A stretch of DNA of 60,801 nucleotides from Aquabacterium sp. (GTDB taxonomy: Bacteria; Pseudomonadota; Gammaproteobacteria; Burkholderiales; Burkholderiaceae_C). The position numbers and the translations under genes are program-made. Position 1 is the first letter of the stretch; each line of letters opens with the position of its first letter. The notes beneath the pieces are model-generated. The model saw only the letters and a program-made list of their open reading frames with translations. It was not told the origin of the DNA and searched no databases. This document shows, in pieces, positions 17,850 through 27,821 of this stretch. Location of the stretch: NCBI RefSeq assembly GCF_014378415.1, contig NZ_JACMNS010000018.1:1-60801 (forward strand), in the 5' to 3' direction.

Positions 17850-18911
17850 ATGCAAGCTGTTGCGCCTAAGTTTGGAATCCGCTTCACGGCCTTAGCCGCC
17901 AAGTGCCTGGCCATTGCCGCCCTGTCCATGACCGCCTTCGCGGTGCGTGCAGACGAAGTCGGCGATGTTCAAAAACTGCTGTCCGCCGGCAAGAACACCG
18001 AAGCCTTGCAGCGTGCCGACCAGTTCCTGGCCGTCCGCCCGCGCGATCCCATGATGCGTTTCCTGCGGGCCATCAGCCTGTCGCAAGCTGGCCGCATCCC
18101 GGAGTCCATCACCGCGTTCACCAAGCTGACCGAAGACTATCCCGAGCTGCCCGAACCGTTCAACAACCTCGCTGTGCTGTATGCGCAGCAAGGTCAATAC
18201 GACAAATCGCGCAATGCGCTGGAAATGGCCATCCGGACCAATCCCAGCTACGCCACCGCCTACGAAAACCTGGGCGATGTCTACGCCAAGCTGGCCAGCC
18301 AAGCCTATTCCAAGGCCCTGCAGATCGACACCCGCTCCGCCGTGGCGCCCAAGCTGGCGATGATTCGCGACCTGTTTCCCAAAGAACGTGGCGGCACGGC
18401 CGTGGCTGGTCTGACCAACAGCAACACACCAACCACCACGCCAGCACTGGCGCCAGCTCCGTTGCCGCCCCCAGCCACCACCAAGCCCGCGCCCGTTCCG
18501 GCACCAGCACCGGTGCCAGCCCCCACCAGCAAGCCCACACCGCCCGCACCAACACCCGTGGAAGCCAAGGCTGAAGCGACGGAACGCGAAGTCGAATCAG
18601 CGCTGCAAGCCTGGGCCGCGGCCTGGAGCAAAAAAGACCTCAACGCTTACTTTGCGGCCTATAGCCGTGACTTCAACGGCGGCAAGACGCGCAAGGCCTG
18701 GGAACAAGAGCGCCGCGATCGTATCCAGGAAAAACGCAGCATCTCGGTCAAGCTCTCCAAGGTTAATGTGTCCATCAATGGCAACAAGGCCAGCGTTCGC
18801 TTCCGCCAGGATTACAAAGCAGACAGCCTGAACATCAGCAGCGGTAAGCGCGTGGACTTGGTTCGCACTGGTGGTGAATGGGTGATCGTGAAGGAAAGCT
18901 CCGGTTCGTGA
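17850..18911 (+). CDS. Exported TPR protein with C-terminal NTF2-like domain
   Basis: 353-residue protein. Residues 12-35 resemble a signal peptide (LAIAALSMTAFAVRA). Residues about 40-150 form tetratricopeptide repeats (for example PEPFNNLAVLYAQQGQYDKSRNALEMAIRTNP in two helices, quoted in part). A Pro/Ala-rich linker follows, from about 190 to 240 (repeated APAP and KPAP units). The final 110 residues form a compact alpha-beta domain resembling the SnoaL/NTF2 fold (LQAWAAAWSKKDLNAYFAAY). A related domain ends the next gene, an L,D-transpeptidase, whose ATG overlaps this stop. A periplasmic scaffold for peptidoglycan cross-linking is the likely role (inference). Confidence 0.78.
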   Translation: MQAVAPKFGIRFTALAAKCLAIAALSMTAFAVRADEVGDVQKLLSAGKNTEALQRADQFLAVRPRDPMMRFLRAISLSQAGRIPESITAFTKLTEDYPELPEPFNNLAVLYAQQGQYDKSRNALEMAIRTNPSYATAYENLGDVYAKLASQAYSKALQIDTRSAVAPKLAMIRDLFPKERGGTAVAGLTNSNTPTTTPALAPAPLPPPATTKPAPVPAPAPVPAPTSKPTPPAPTPVEAKAEATEREVESALQAWAAAWSKKDLNAYFAAYSRDFNGGKTRKAWEQERRDRIQEKRSISVKLSKVNVSINGNKASVRFRQDYKADSLNISSGKRVDLVRTGGEWVIVKESSGS

Positions 18912-20164
18912 TGATTGGTCATTTGGGCCGACCGCCGCAGCATGCGGCAGGTCGGCGGTTGTCCATGCTCGTCAAGCGCATGTTGGTGGTAAGCGCAATA
19001 GGCTGGGGTCTTCTTATTGCGGGGCCTGCCCATGCGCTCAAGCCGAATCAGCAAAGCCTGCCCGCAGAGTCTCGCCTGCTGGAAATCTACCGGCTCATCG
19101 GGGCTGGACAAGGCAAACTGGCCCTGAAAATGGCCCAGACGCTGGTCGAAGATGTTCCCAACTTCCAGTTGGCCCAAATGGTGTACGGCGACTTGCTGCT
19201 GTCCCAGACAGCGCCCCTGAAAATCATGGGCAGCGCGCCGGCCGACTTGACAAACCGGGCGCCTCAACGAATCGAACAACTGCGCACGGAAGCTGAGCGC
19301 AGGCTCTTCGCCTTGCGTGAAAGGCCTCCGGCAGACGCACTTCCAGCCCAATTCATCGAAACTCCACCCACGACACGGCATGCCATTGCGGTCGATGCCA
19401 GCCGTTCGCGCCTGTACCTGTTTGAAAACGGCCCCCATGGTCTGCATGTGATCGCAGACCACTACGTGTCCATCGGCCGCCTGGGTGCTGAAAAAGCAGC
19501 CCAGGGCGACCAACGCACCCCCTTGGGGGTCTACTACATCACCAGCCGCCTGGATGGCAAGCAGCTCACTGATTTCTATGGCGTCGGCGCCTTGCCTTTG
19601 AACTACCCCAACGAGTACGACCGTCGACAGGGCAGGACCGGATCGGGCATCTGGCTGCACGGCGTGCCCAGCGACAGTTATGCGCGCAGCCCCAACAGCA
19701 CCGACGGCTGCGTGGCCTTGGCCAACCCTGAACTGCAAAACATCCTGGAAAGCGTGCAACCCCGCACCACCCCTGTGGTCATTGCCAAAAGTCTGGATTG
19801 GGTGTCCCCAAAATCGGCCGAACTTGCGCGGCGTAACATGCGCAATCTCATCGAAGGCTGGCGTGTGGCACGCGCCAGTGGTGATCTTCCCCGGCTGGTA
19901 TCGTTCTATTCCAACCAGTTTTCCAACGGCACCCGTGATTTCAATCAATGGCGCCAATGGCTGGAAAAAGAAGTGGTCAGCCAGCGCGGCAAGTCCCTGC
20001 AACTCAAGGATCTGGCCATTCTGGGCTGGCGTGACAAAGGCGACATCCTCGTGGTGACCTTCGGCGAAGTCTCCGACGGTCAACGCACTGGGGCCATCAA
20101 GCGTCAATACTGGGGTAAAGAAGGTGGCCTTTGGAAAATTTTCTATGAAGGAGTGATCGGATGA
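18911..20164 (+). CDS. L,D-transpeptidase (YkuD domain) with C-terminal NTF2-like domain
   Basis: Periplasmic transpeptidase that forms 3-3 cross-links or attaches proteins to peptidoglycan. The YkuD active site is visible as LHGVPSD followed about 13 residues later by STDGCVAL, with the catalytic His and Cys. The start is uncertain. The ATG at 18911 overlaps the previous stop (TGATG). The ATG at 18965 begins directly before a good signal peptide ([18 protein letters not shown]). The last ~105 residues form an SnoaL/NTF2-like module ([22 protein letters not shown]) paralogous to that of the upstream TPR protein. Its TGA overlaps the cyclophilin start by 4 bases. Confidence 0.88.
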   Translation: MIGHLGRPPQHAAGRRLSMLVKRMLVVSAIGWGLLIAGPAHALKPNQQSLPAESRLLEIYRLIGAGQGKLALKMAQTLVEDVPNFQLAQMVYGDLLLSQTAPLKIMGSAPADLTNRAPQRIEQLRTEAERRLFALRERPPADALPAQFIETPPTTRHAIAVDASRSRLYLFENGPHGLHVIADHYVSIGRLGAEKAAQGDQRTPLGVYYITSRLDGKQLTDFYGVGALPLNYPNEYDRRQGRTGSGIWLHGVPSDSYARSPNSTDGCVALANPELQNILESVQPRTTPVVIAKSLDWVSPKSAELARRNMRNLIEGWRVARASGDLPRLVSFYSNQFSNGTRDFNQWRQWLEKEVVSQRGKSLQLKDLAILGWRDKGDILVVTFGEVSDGQRTGAIKRQYWGKEGGLWKIFYEGVIG

Positions 20165-20736
20165 CCTGCCTGAACAAACTCATCAACGTTGGCCTGATGG
20201 CCGCGGCGCTCAGTGGTATCACCATGGGCTCTGCCCTGGCGCAAACGGTGAAACTGTCTACCAGCGAGGGTGACATCGTCGTCCAGCTTGACGCCGCCAA
20301 GGCGCCCAAGACGGTGGAGAACTTTCTTCAGTACGTCAAATCGGGCCACTACAACGGCACCGTGTTCCACCGCGTGATCAAGACCTTCATGGTCCAGGGC
20401 GGCGGCATGACCCCTGACATGAAAGAGAAACCCACACGCGCGCCCATTCCGCTGGAAAGCCGCAATGGCCTGAGCAACGTCCGGGGCACCCTCGCCATGG
20501 CCCGTACCAGCATTCCTGACTCGGCCACTGCGCAATTTTTCATCAACGTCAAGGACAATAACTTCCTTGACTCGACCCAATCCCCCGATGGCAACGGCTA
20601 CGCCGTGTTTGGCAAAGTCGTGCAAGGCATGGACGTGGTCGACAAGATCCGGATGGTGGAAACCGGCCAGAAGGGTCCTCACGGCGACGTGCCCCTCAAA
20701 CCCATCGTGATCAAACAAGCTACCCTGGAGAAATAA
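20161..20736 (+). CDS. ppiA: Periplasmic cyclophilin-type peptidyl-prolyl isomerase
   Basis: 191 residues with an N-terminal signal peptide ([17 protein letters not shown]). The cyclophilin domain shows [14 protein letters not shown], containing the catalytic Arg and Phe, and [11 protein letters not shown]. It catalyses cis-trans isomerisation of Xaa-Pro bonds in envelope proteins. The ATG overlaps the L,D-transpeptidase stop (ATGA), so the isomerase is made with a cell-wall enzyme. It is followed one base later by a cytoplasmic paralogue. Gene symbol by homology of location and length. Confidence 0.92.
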   Translation: MTCLNKLINVGLMAAALSGITMGSALAQTVKLSTSEGDIVVQLDAAKAPKTVENFLQYVKSGHYNGTVFHRVIKTFMVQGGGMTPDMKEKPTRAPIPLESRNGLSNVRGTLAMARTSIPDSATAQFFINVKDNNFLDSTQSPDGNGYAVFGKVVQGMDVVDKIRMVETGQKGPHGDVPLKPIVIKQATLEK

Positions 20737-20737
20737 C

Positions 20738-21238
20738 ATGACCAAAACCGTTGAACTGCAAACCACGGCAGGCGTGATCCGCCTTGAACTGGACGACGCC
20801 AAGGCACCCGTCACCGTCGAAAACTTCCTGAACTACGTTCGCGCCGGCCACTACAACGGCACGATCTTTCACCGCGTGATCAAGGGCTTCATGGTGCAAG
20901 GCGGCGGCTTCGAGCCTGGCCTGAAGCAAAAGCCCACCACCGAGATGATCCAGAACGAAGCCAACAACGGCCTCAAAAACGAGCACTATACCGTTGCCAT
21001 GGCCCGCACCAGCGCGCCTCACTCGGCCAGCGCTCAGTTCTTCATCAACACCACCAGCAACGATTTCCTGAACTTCAAGTCGGAAACCGGCAGTGGTTGG
21101 GGCTATGCCGTTTTTGGCAAGGTGGTCGCAGGTACCGAAATCGTCGACCAGATGGAAAAGGTCAAGACGGGCCGCAGCGGTGGTCACGATGACGTGCCCG
21201 TGGAAAACCTGGTCATCACCCAAGCCACGGAAGTGTGA
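20738..21238 (+). CDS. ppiB: Cytoplasmic cyclophilin-type peptidyl-prolyl isomerase
   Basis: 166 residues, no signal peptide, so cytoplasmic. Catalytic and substrate residues are conserved ([35 protein letters not shown]). It begins immediately after ppiA, preceded by GGAG within the end of that gene. The two proteins are clear paralogues that probably arose by tandem duplication followed by signal-peptide gain or loss. Confidence 0.94.
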   Translation: MTKTVELQTTAGVIRLELDDAKAPVTVENFLNYVRAGHYNGTIFHRVIKGFMVQGGGFEPGLKQKPTTEMIQNEANNGLKNEHYTVAMARTSAPHSASAQFFINTTSNDFLNFKSETGSGWGYAVFGKVVAGTEIVDQMEKVKTGRSGGHDDVPVENLVITQATEV

Positions 21239-21242
21239 TGTT

Positions 21243-22040
21243 GTGATTGGGGACACACTCCCCTTTCCTGCCGCCGAGGCAATCAATGCACCGCCCTCGT
21301 GGCGGTGCATTGATTTTGTGTCCGATCTGCACCTGCATGCTGGCCTGCCACGCACCGCGTCAGCATTGGCCCGCTACCTGCAAAACACGCCCGCCGATGC
21401 CGTCCTGATCATGGGCGACTTGTTCGAGGCCTGGGTGGGTGATGACATGCGCCACACCGGCTTTGAAGCCGATTGCACCGCCTTCCTGGCGGATGCTGGC
21501 CAACGCCTTCACCTGGGCATGATGGTCGGCAACCGCGATTTCTTGTTGGGCCACGACATGGTCGCAGCCTGCCATGGGCACACCCTGGCCGACCCGACCA
21601 TCTTGCATGCCTTCGGCCAACAGCTACTGCTCACCCACGGCGATGCCCTGTGCCTGGCCGACCAGGCCTACCTTCGTTTTCGGGCGCAAGTTCGCCAACC
21701 CGCCTGGCGCGACGCCTTTCTGGCCAAACCGCTGACAGATCGCTTGATGGTGGCCCGCCAGATGCGCGAAGCCAGTGCCGCCCATCAACACCAACAAACA
21801 CCCGACAACTGGGCCGATGTCGATGAAGCTGCTGCAGGCTCGTGGATGCAAGCCGCCCACACGCCTGTGCTGGTCCATGGACACACGCACCGCCCTGAGA
21901 GCGCGCCCTTTGGCCTGCCTGGCGGGATCCGCCACGTCTTGAGCGACTGGGATTTTGACGGCGCCCCTCGACGCGGTGAAGTGCTGCGCCTCAGCGCCCA
22001 AGGCTTTGAGCGCTTGGCACTGCCAGCAGCCACGGGCTGA
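21243..22040 (+). CDS. lpxH: UDP-2,3-diacylglucosamine diphosphatase
   Basis: Lipid A pathway enzyme that hydrolyses UDP-2,3-diacylglucosamine to lipid X at the inner-membrane surface. All five metallophosphoesterase blocks are present: FVSDLHLH, MGDLFEAWVGDD, GNRDFLLGHD, LTHGDALC and HGHTHRP. The GTG at 21243 is chosen because it lies 4 bases after ppiB and gives a 265-residue protein, a little longer than E. coli LpxH (240). Upstream codons in this frame lie inside ppiB. Its linkage to ppiB is common in Burkholderiales. Confidence 0.93.
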   Translation: MIGDTLPFPAAEAINAPPSWRCIDFVSDLHLHAGLPRTASALARYLQNTPADAVLIMGDLFEAWVGDDMRHTGFEADCTAFLADAGQRLHLGMMVGNRDFLLGHDMVAACHGHTLADPTILHAFGQQLLLTHGDALCLADQAYLRFRAQVRQPAWRDAFLAKPLTDRLMVARQMREASAAHQHQQTPDNWADVDEAAAGSWMQAAHTPVLVHGHTHRPESAPFGLPGGIRHVLSDWDFDGAPRRGEVLRLSAQGFERLALPAATG

Positions 22041-22056
22041 AGAAGAAGCCGAAACA

Positions 22057-22086
22057 ACAAGGGCCCAGCCAAAGCTGAGCCCTTGT
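22057..22086. terminator. Bidirectional hairpin between lpxH and clpA
   Basis: ACAAGGGC-CAGC pairs with GCTG-GCCCTTGT across a CAAA loop, with one mismatch. It lies between the convergent stops of lpxH and clpA. Only short T-runs follow on either side, so it is probably a shared, moderately strong terminator. Confidence 0.65.
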
Positions 22087-22112
22087 CCAATCTAACCAAG
22101 CCAGACAAAAGA

Positions 22113-24430
<2,318 letters not shown>

Positions 24431-24434
<4 letters not shown>

Positions 24435-24784
24435 GCGGTCTCCAGAATGCACTGCAGGGGGTGCCCGGCTCTGCGGGCGGCGGCAAGAACGAGTTCGACC
24501 TTCGTGGCCGCGACGTCTTTGGTATAGACCCCGCACACACCACGCCCTTCGTGGTGGATTTTGAGCATGATTTGCGTCGCTGTCTCGATGTCGTGACGGA
24601 AATATTCCTGCAAGACGATGATCACGAATTCCATGGGCGTGAAGTCATCGTTGAGCATCACCACCCTATAAAGCTTTGGCGGCTCCAGGCTGACGGTTTC
24701 TTTTTCGGCAATGGCCAGCCCCTCTCCACCTTCACCTGGCCCTGACGGCGGTTCGGATGATTTGGGCTTTAACGGTTCAGTCAT
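24431..24784 (-). CDS. clpS: ATP-dependent Clp protease adaptor ClpS
   Basis: 117-residue N-end-rule adaptor that delivers substrates to ClpA. The conserved core is intact: [16 protein letters not shown] (with Asn-Asp-Asp of the N-degron pocket), Met in [12 protein letters not shown], and [11 protein letters not shown]. The N-terminal 35 residues are a disordered Pro/Gly/Glu extension. It precedes and overlaps clpA by 4 bases, the usual operon. Confidence 0.97.
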
Positions 24785-25014
24785 GAATTCATTCTACGAG
24801 ACGCGATTGCTTTGTGTCTTCACATGTTGCGGTAACCCACCTGACTTCAAGGGGGGAAATTCACCCAGGTTTCACGACTTTTCAAAGCACCGACGGTTGG
24901 TCGGCCGTGTCCGCGCTCAACGCAGCTTGGGGCCAAACAAAGAATCTCCAGTTAATTTCACATTGCAAAATTACAACCCTGTCAAGGCAAAAAACCCAGC
25001 TGGGTCCTGGGTGC

Positions 25015-25043
25015 TTGACACCTGTGGATTCGGACTAGAAAAT
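25015..25043 (+). promoter_or_regulatory. Sigma-70-like promoter of the cold-shock gene
   Basis: TTGACA at 25015-25020 is a perfect -35. TAGAAA (25036-25041, spacer 15) or GAAAAT (25038-25043, spacer 17) is the -10 candidate. Transcription would start near 25050, giving a leader of under 30 bases that includes AACTAACTAACTAAC and the strong AGGAGG ribosome site at about 25065-25071. This is much shorter than the long thermosensing leader of E. coli cspA. Confidence 0.55.
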
Positions 25044-25077
25044 AACGACAAACTAACTAACTAACAGGAGGGAAAGC

Positions 25078-25374
25078 ATGGCTATAGGCACTGTCAAATG
25101 GTTCAACGATGCCAAAGGGTTTGGCTTCATTGAACCCGATCAGGGTGGGGGCGATGTTTTTGCCCACTTTTCAGCCATCCAGATGGAAGGTTTTCGCACG
25201 CTCAAGCAGGGCTCGAAAGTTCAATACGAACTGATAGCCGGCCCCAAAGGCATGCTTGCGCAGAATATTCAGCCGGTTGACGACCTCACGGCGGAACAGG
25301 CTCAACCCGATGCTCTGAGTGACATGCACTTCAGGGATGTGTCCGGAGGACCTGGGCACAGCTTGCCGCACTGA
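25078..25374 (+). CDS. Cold-shock domain protein with C-terminal extension
   Basis: OB-fold nucleic-acid-binding protein of the CspA family: [15 protein letters not shown] (RNP1) and VFAHFSAI (RNP2) at residues 4-34, and KVQYEL later. The domain ends near residue 68. The remaining ~30 residues ([20 protein letters not shown]) are a polar tail not found in minimal Csp proteins. It binds single-stranded RNA or DNA and melts secondary structure. The consensus AGGAGG ribosome binding site suggests high translation. It is divergent from clpS, and a hairpin follows. Confidence 0.94.
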   Translation: MAIGTVKWFNDAKGFGFIEPDQGGGDVFAHFSAIQMEGFRTLKQGSKVQYELIAGPKGMLAQNIQPVDDLTAEQAQPDALSDMHFRDVSGGPGHSLPH

Positions 25375-25387
25375 CGCCCCTCACCAA

Positions 25388-25418
25388 CAAGAACCCCGCC
25401 TTGAAGGCGGGGTTCTTG
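25388..25418. terminator. Terminator hairpin after the cold-shock gene
   Basis: CAAGAACCCCGCC (25388-25400) and GGCGGGGTTCTTG (25406-25418) form a perfect 13-base-pair stem with a TTGAA loop between two convergent genes. The stem's own A/T-rich ends can act as the T-run in both directions. Confidence 0.82.
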
Positions 25419-25440
25419 TATCAAGCTGTGACTCTTGTTA

Positions 25441-25974
25441 TCAGTCACAGCTCAGCTTGCCAGGTGCCGGGGTGCAGGTGTCTTTGCGTTTAACGGTGCC
25501 CCCGCCTTCGGTGGCGGCACGCCCCGCGCCAACCTCACCGATCACGCCGTTGCGCACTCGGGATGAAACATTGGCGCCAGTCGGTGCCTGCCCGGCTTCG
25601 GCCACGCAATCCAAACTGTTGGTTTTAGGCGTGCATTTGCCAGGCAGACGCAAAACGCGGCTACCTTCAGTCACTGGTTGGCCCGAACCAACCTGGGTCA
25701 TCAGTCCACCGCGAATGCTCAGGGCGTCGCCCTGCTTCAAGGACCGTGTCACCGGCGTGCCTTCGGTTTGGTCAATGGTTTTGACTGCAGAATTTTTGGC
25801 GGCCACACCAGGAGGCATGTCGGCTTCAGACTTCATGACGGATGGAGTCTGCCCTTCCGTGGGGGATGAGACAGTCTGCGCCCAGATCGTTGAAGACAAA
25901 CCGGCACAACAAGCCGCCAAAGCGACCTGAACCAGGCAACGCTGGGTGCAAGAGAAAGCTGATCGATCAGTCAT
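25441..25974 (-). CDS. Small secreted protein with an internal duplication, likely partner of the TpsB gene
   Basis: 177-residue protein that I cannot assign to a family. A signal peptide is visible (LVQVALAACCAGLSSTIWAQ, residues about 15-34). The mature part contains two related units. One runs from about residue 93, with VGSGQPVTEG and then CTPKTNSLDC. The other ends at the C-terminus, with VGAGRAATEG and then CTPAPGKLSC. Each closes with a Cys pair, so two disulfide-closed repeats are likely. It starts 21 bases after the stop of the outer-membrane TpsB transporter and should be co-transcribed with it. It lacks the TPS secretion domain and is far shorter than known TpsA exoproteins. Confidence 0.72.
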   Translation of the reverse strand: MTDRSAFSCTQRCLVQVALAACCAGLSSTIWAQTVSSPTEGQTPSVMKSEADMPPGVAAKNSAVKTIDQTEGTPVTRSLKQGDALSIRGGLMTQVGSGQPVTEGSRVLRLPGKCTPKTNSLDCVAEAGQAPTGANVSSRVRNGVIGEVGAGRAATEGGGTVKRKDTCTPAPGKLSCD

Positions 25975-25995
25975 GTATAGCCTCGGCCTTCAAGC

Positions 25996-27669
25996 TCAGA
26001 AGTTCTTGGCCAGCACGGCATTGGCGCGCGGCTGGTGGGTGTTGTTGTCTGCCAGCGGCTCGCCAGTGGCACGCCATGCCAGGTTCAGGCGCAGCGCAAA
26101 ATCACTGGGGCGTGCCCAGATCATGCCCAGGCCATAGCCGCTGAGGGTGCTGCTGGTCGATGGCGACACTGAGTTCTGCGCCAGCTTGGCGTGGCCCCAA
26201 TCATAAAAAGTGCTGAACGCCAGTTCATGCGCAAAGCGCCCCAACCAGGCCTCAGGCGGCAGGAAGCGCAATTCCGCAGTCACCACATGGGCGGTATCGC
26301 CAGCAGCTTCACCGGGGGCAAAAGCGCGAACGCCCGTGGGGCCACCCGCCGCGAAGCGCTCGGTCGCATCCAGGGTGGTCCCGGCAATCTGGCCTTTGTA
26401 GCGTGCGTACAGTTGCAATCGGCCGCTGACCAGGTTTTGCAGGCGGGAGTAGCCCAGACTGGCCTTGCCAAAATTGGTTTTCAGACCGGTGGTGGTCGTG
26501 TCGGCCGCATCAAACTTCATCCGCCCTTGCAGCCAACTGAGCTCGTACGTGTTGACCCCGCCATTCAGCCAGTTGTCGCGGAAATCACCGACCACCCCGA
26601 ACTGAACGTCGTCACTGATCTTGCGGGACGACACGCCAGAGTCCTGATCGTCGAATCGCTTGTTTTCATAGCTCAGCAAGCTGAACACATTGAGGTTGCG
26701 CGAACGCACCACCGGGTACAGCGCAAAGCCGCTGGCCGCGACGACCGTGCCGGTCAAGTCGGAAGCAACATACTCTATGTCCAACTCGTAGCGCACCTTA
26801 GACAGGGCCGCGCCCAGCTTCAAGCCATTCGCACCGACCGGCGAGACGTAGCTCACGCCCGCGAATGCCAGGCCACCATTGAAGGAAGTCAAAGCGTTGA
26901 CGGACACGGCATCGCCAAGCCCGGTGGGGCTGGCCACGGTCAGGCCGCCGCTGATGCGACCCATGCCGGTGTAGCGTGAGCCCAAGGAGTCCAACTCGAA
27001 CCGGCCGCTAACACGGGCTTCGGCGGTGGGGGTGACGATCAGCGATGCGGTGCCAGGCTCGCGACCCTCGCCAATTTCAAAGCGCGTGCGAACACCTTGC
27101 AGATCGTTGACCAGGAAAACAACCCGCTCGACATCTTTCACGCGGATGACCTTGCCTGGCTTCAACGCAGCCAGGTAGCTTTCAACCACGTCGCGGTGAA
27201 CAGGCACGGCGGTGTCGGGCCAGTTCAACTGCACTTGATCAAGGCGACCTTCGAGCACCGCAATGTGCACCACGCCATCTTTGGCCTGCTGTTCGGGCAG
27301 GTAGGCAAAGCCAACGTAGTAGCCCAGTTCGCGCTGCATGTACAAGGTCACGGCGGCCGTGGCATTCACCAGGGCTTCATAACTGCGACCCTTGCCGGTG
27401 AAGGGCGCGGTGATGGCGGCCAGCCTGGCGGCTGAAGCATCGGGCAAGCCATCGACTTGGTAGGCGATCACATCCAGGGCGATGTCTTCTTCGGGCTTGC
27501 CCAATTCTCGCAGGGGCGCTGTGGAAGCAGCTGCGCCTGGCGTGACGGGTTGAGCCCAGGCTCCACCGGTGGCCAGCATGATGGCCGCAGCGGCCAGAAC
27601 TTTCAAATTCAAAGACGCAAAACGCACGGCAACAATCCCTTTTGAAGTGGTGATTTCGCAAGGCTGCAT
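25996..27669 (-). CDS. TpsB/FhaC-ShlB-family outer-membrane transporter
   Basis: 557-residue protein of the two-partner secretion/Omp85 superfamily. A signal peptide ends near AWAQ. A POTRA-rich region follows (for example VDGLPDASAARLAAITAPFTGKG and YYVGFAYLPEQQ, quoted in part), then a beta-barrel with many alternating strands. The conserved loop-6 region is GGPTGVRAFAPGEAAGD, where VRAF replaces the usual VRGY/F. FhaC-type barrels export a TPS-domain protein. Start choice: ATG at 27669, or a GTG at 27627 that begins exactly at the signal peptide (VRFASLNLKVLAAAA) and has AAAAGGGA 7 bases upstream. I find the GTG at least as likely. No large exoprotein gene is adjacent. Confidence 0.86.
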   Translation of the reverse strand: MQPCEITTSKGIVAVRFASLNLKVLAAAAIMLATGGAWAQPVTPGAAASTAPLRELGKPEEDIALDVIAYQVDGLPDASAARLAAITAPFTGKGRSYEALVNATAAVTLYMQRELGYYVGFAYLPEQQAKDGVVHIAVLEGRLDQVQLNWPDTAVPVHRDVVESYLAALKPGKVIRVKDVERVVFLVNDLQGVRTRFEIGEGREPGTASLIVTPTAEARVSGRFELDSLGSRYTGMGRISGGLTVASPTGLGDAVSVNALTSFNGGLAFAGVSYVSPVGANGLKLGAALSKVRYELDIEYVASDLTGTVVAASGFALYPVVRSRNLNVFSLLSYENKRFDDQDSGVSSRKISDDVQFGVVGDFRDNWLNGGVNTYELSWLQGRMKFDAADTTTTGLKTNFGKASLGYSRLQNLVSGRLQLYARYKGQIAGTTLDATERFAAGGPTGVRAFAPGEAAGDTAHVVTAELRFLPPEAWLGRFAHELAFSTFYDWGHAKLAQNSVSPSTSSTLSGYGLGMIWARPSDFALRLNLAWRATGEPLADNNTHQPRANAVLAKNF

Positions 27670-27784
27670 GGGCTTAAGGCACCGCAGTCCTCCGAGCAAC
27701 CGTGAGGCCGAGATGATGGTATATCAACGCCCATTCAATTAACAGGCGCCACGGTAAAACACAACGGCGGCCACTTTCTTGGTC

Positions 27785-27816
27785 TTGACAGGCGGGAAAG
27801 GATGAACGTCTAGACT
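27785..27816 (+). promoter_or_regulatory. Possible promoter of chrA giving a leaderless or near-leaderless transcript
   Basis: TTGACA at 27785-27790 and TAGACT at 27811-27816 are separated by 20 bases, a spacing seen in MerR-type regulated promoters. The -10 ends 5 bases before the chrA ATG at 27822, so the transcript would begin close to the start codon. No Shine-Dalgarno lies at normal distance from that ATG. Confidence 0.35.
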
Positions 27817-27821
27817 TCAGC

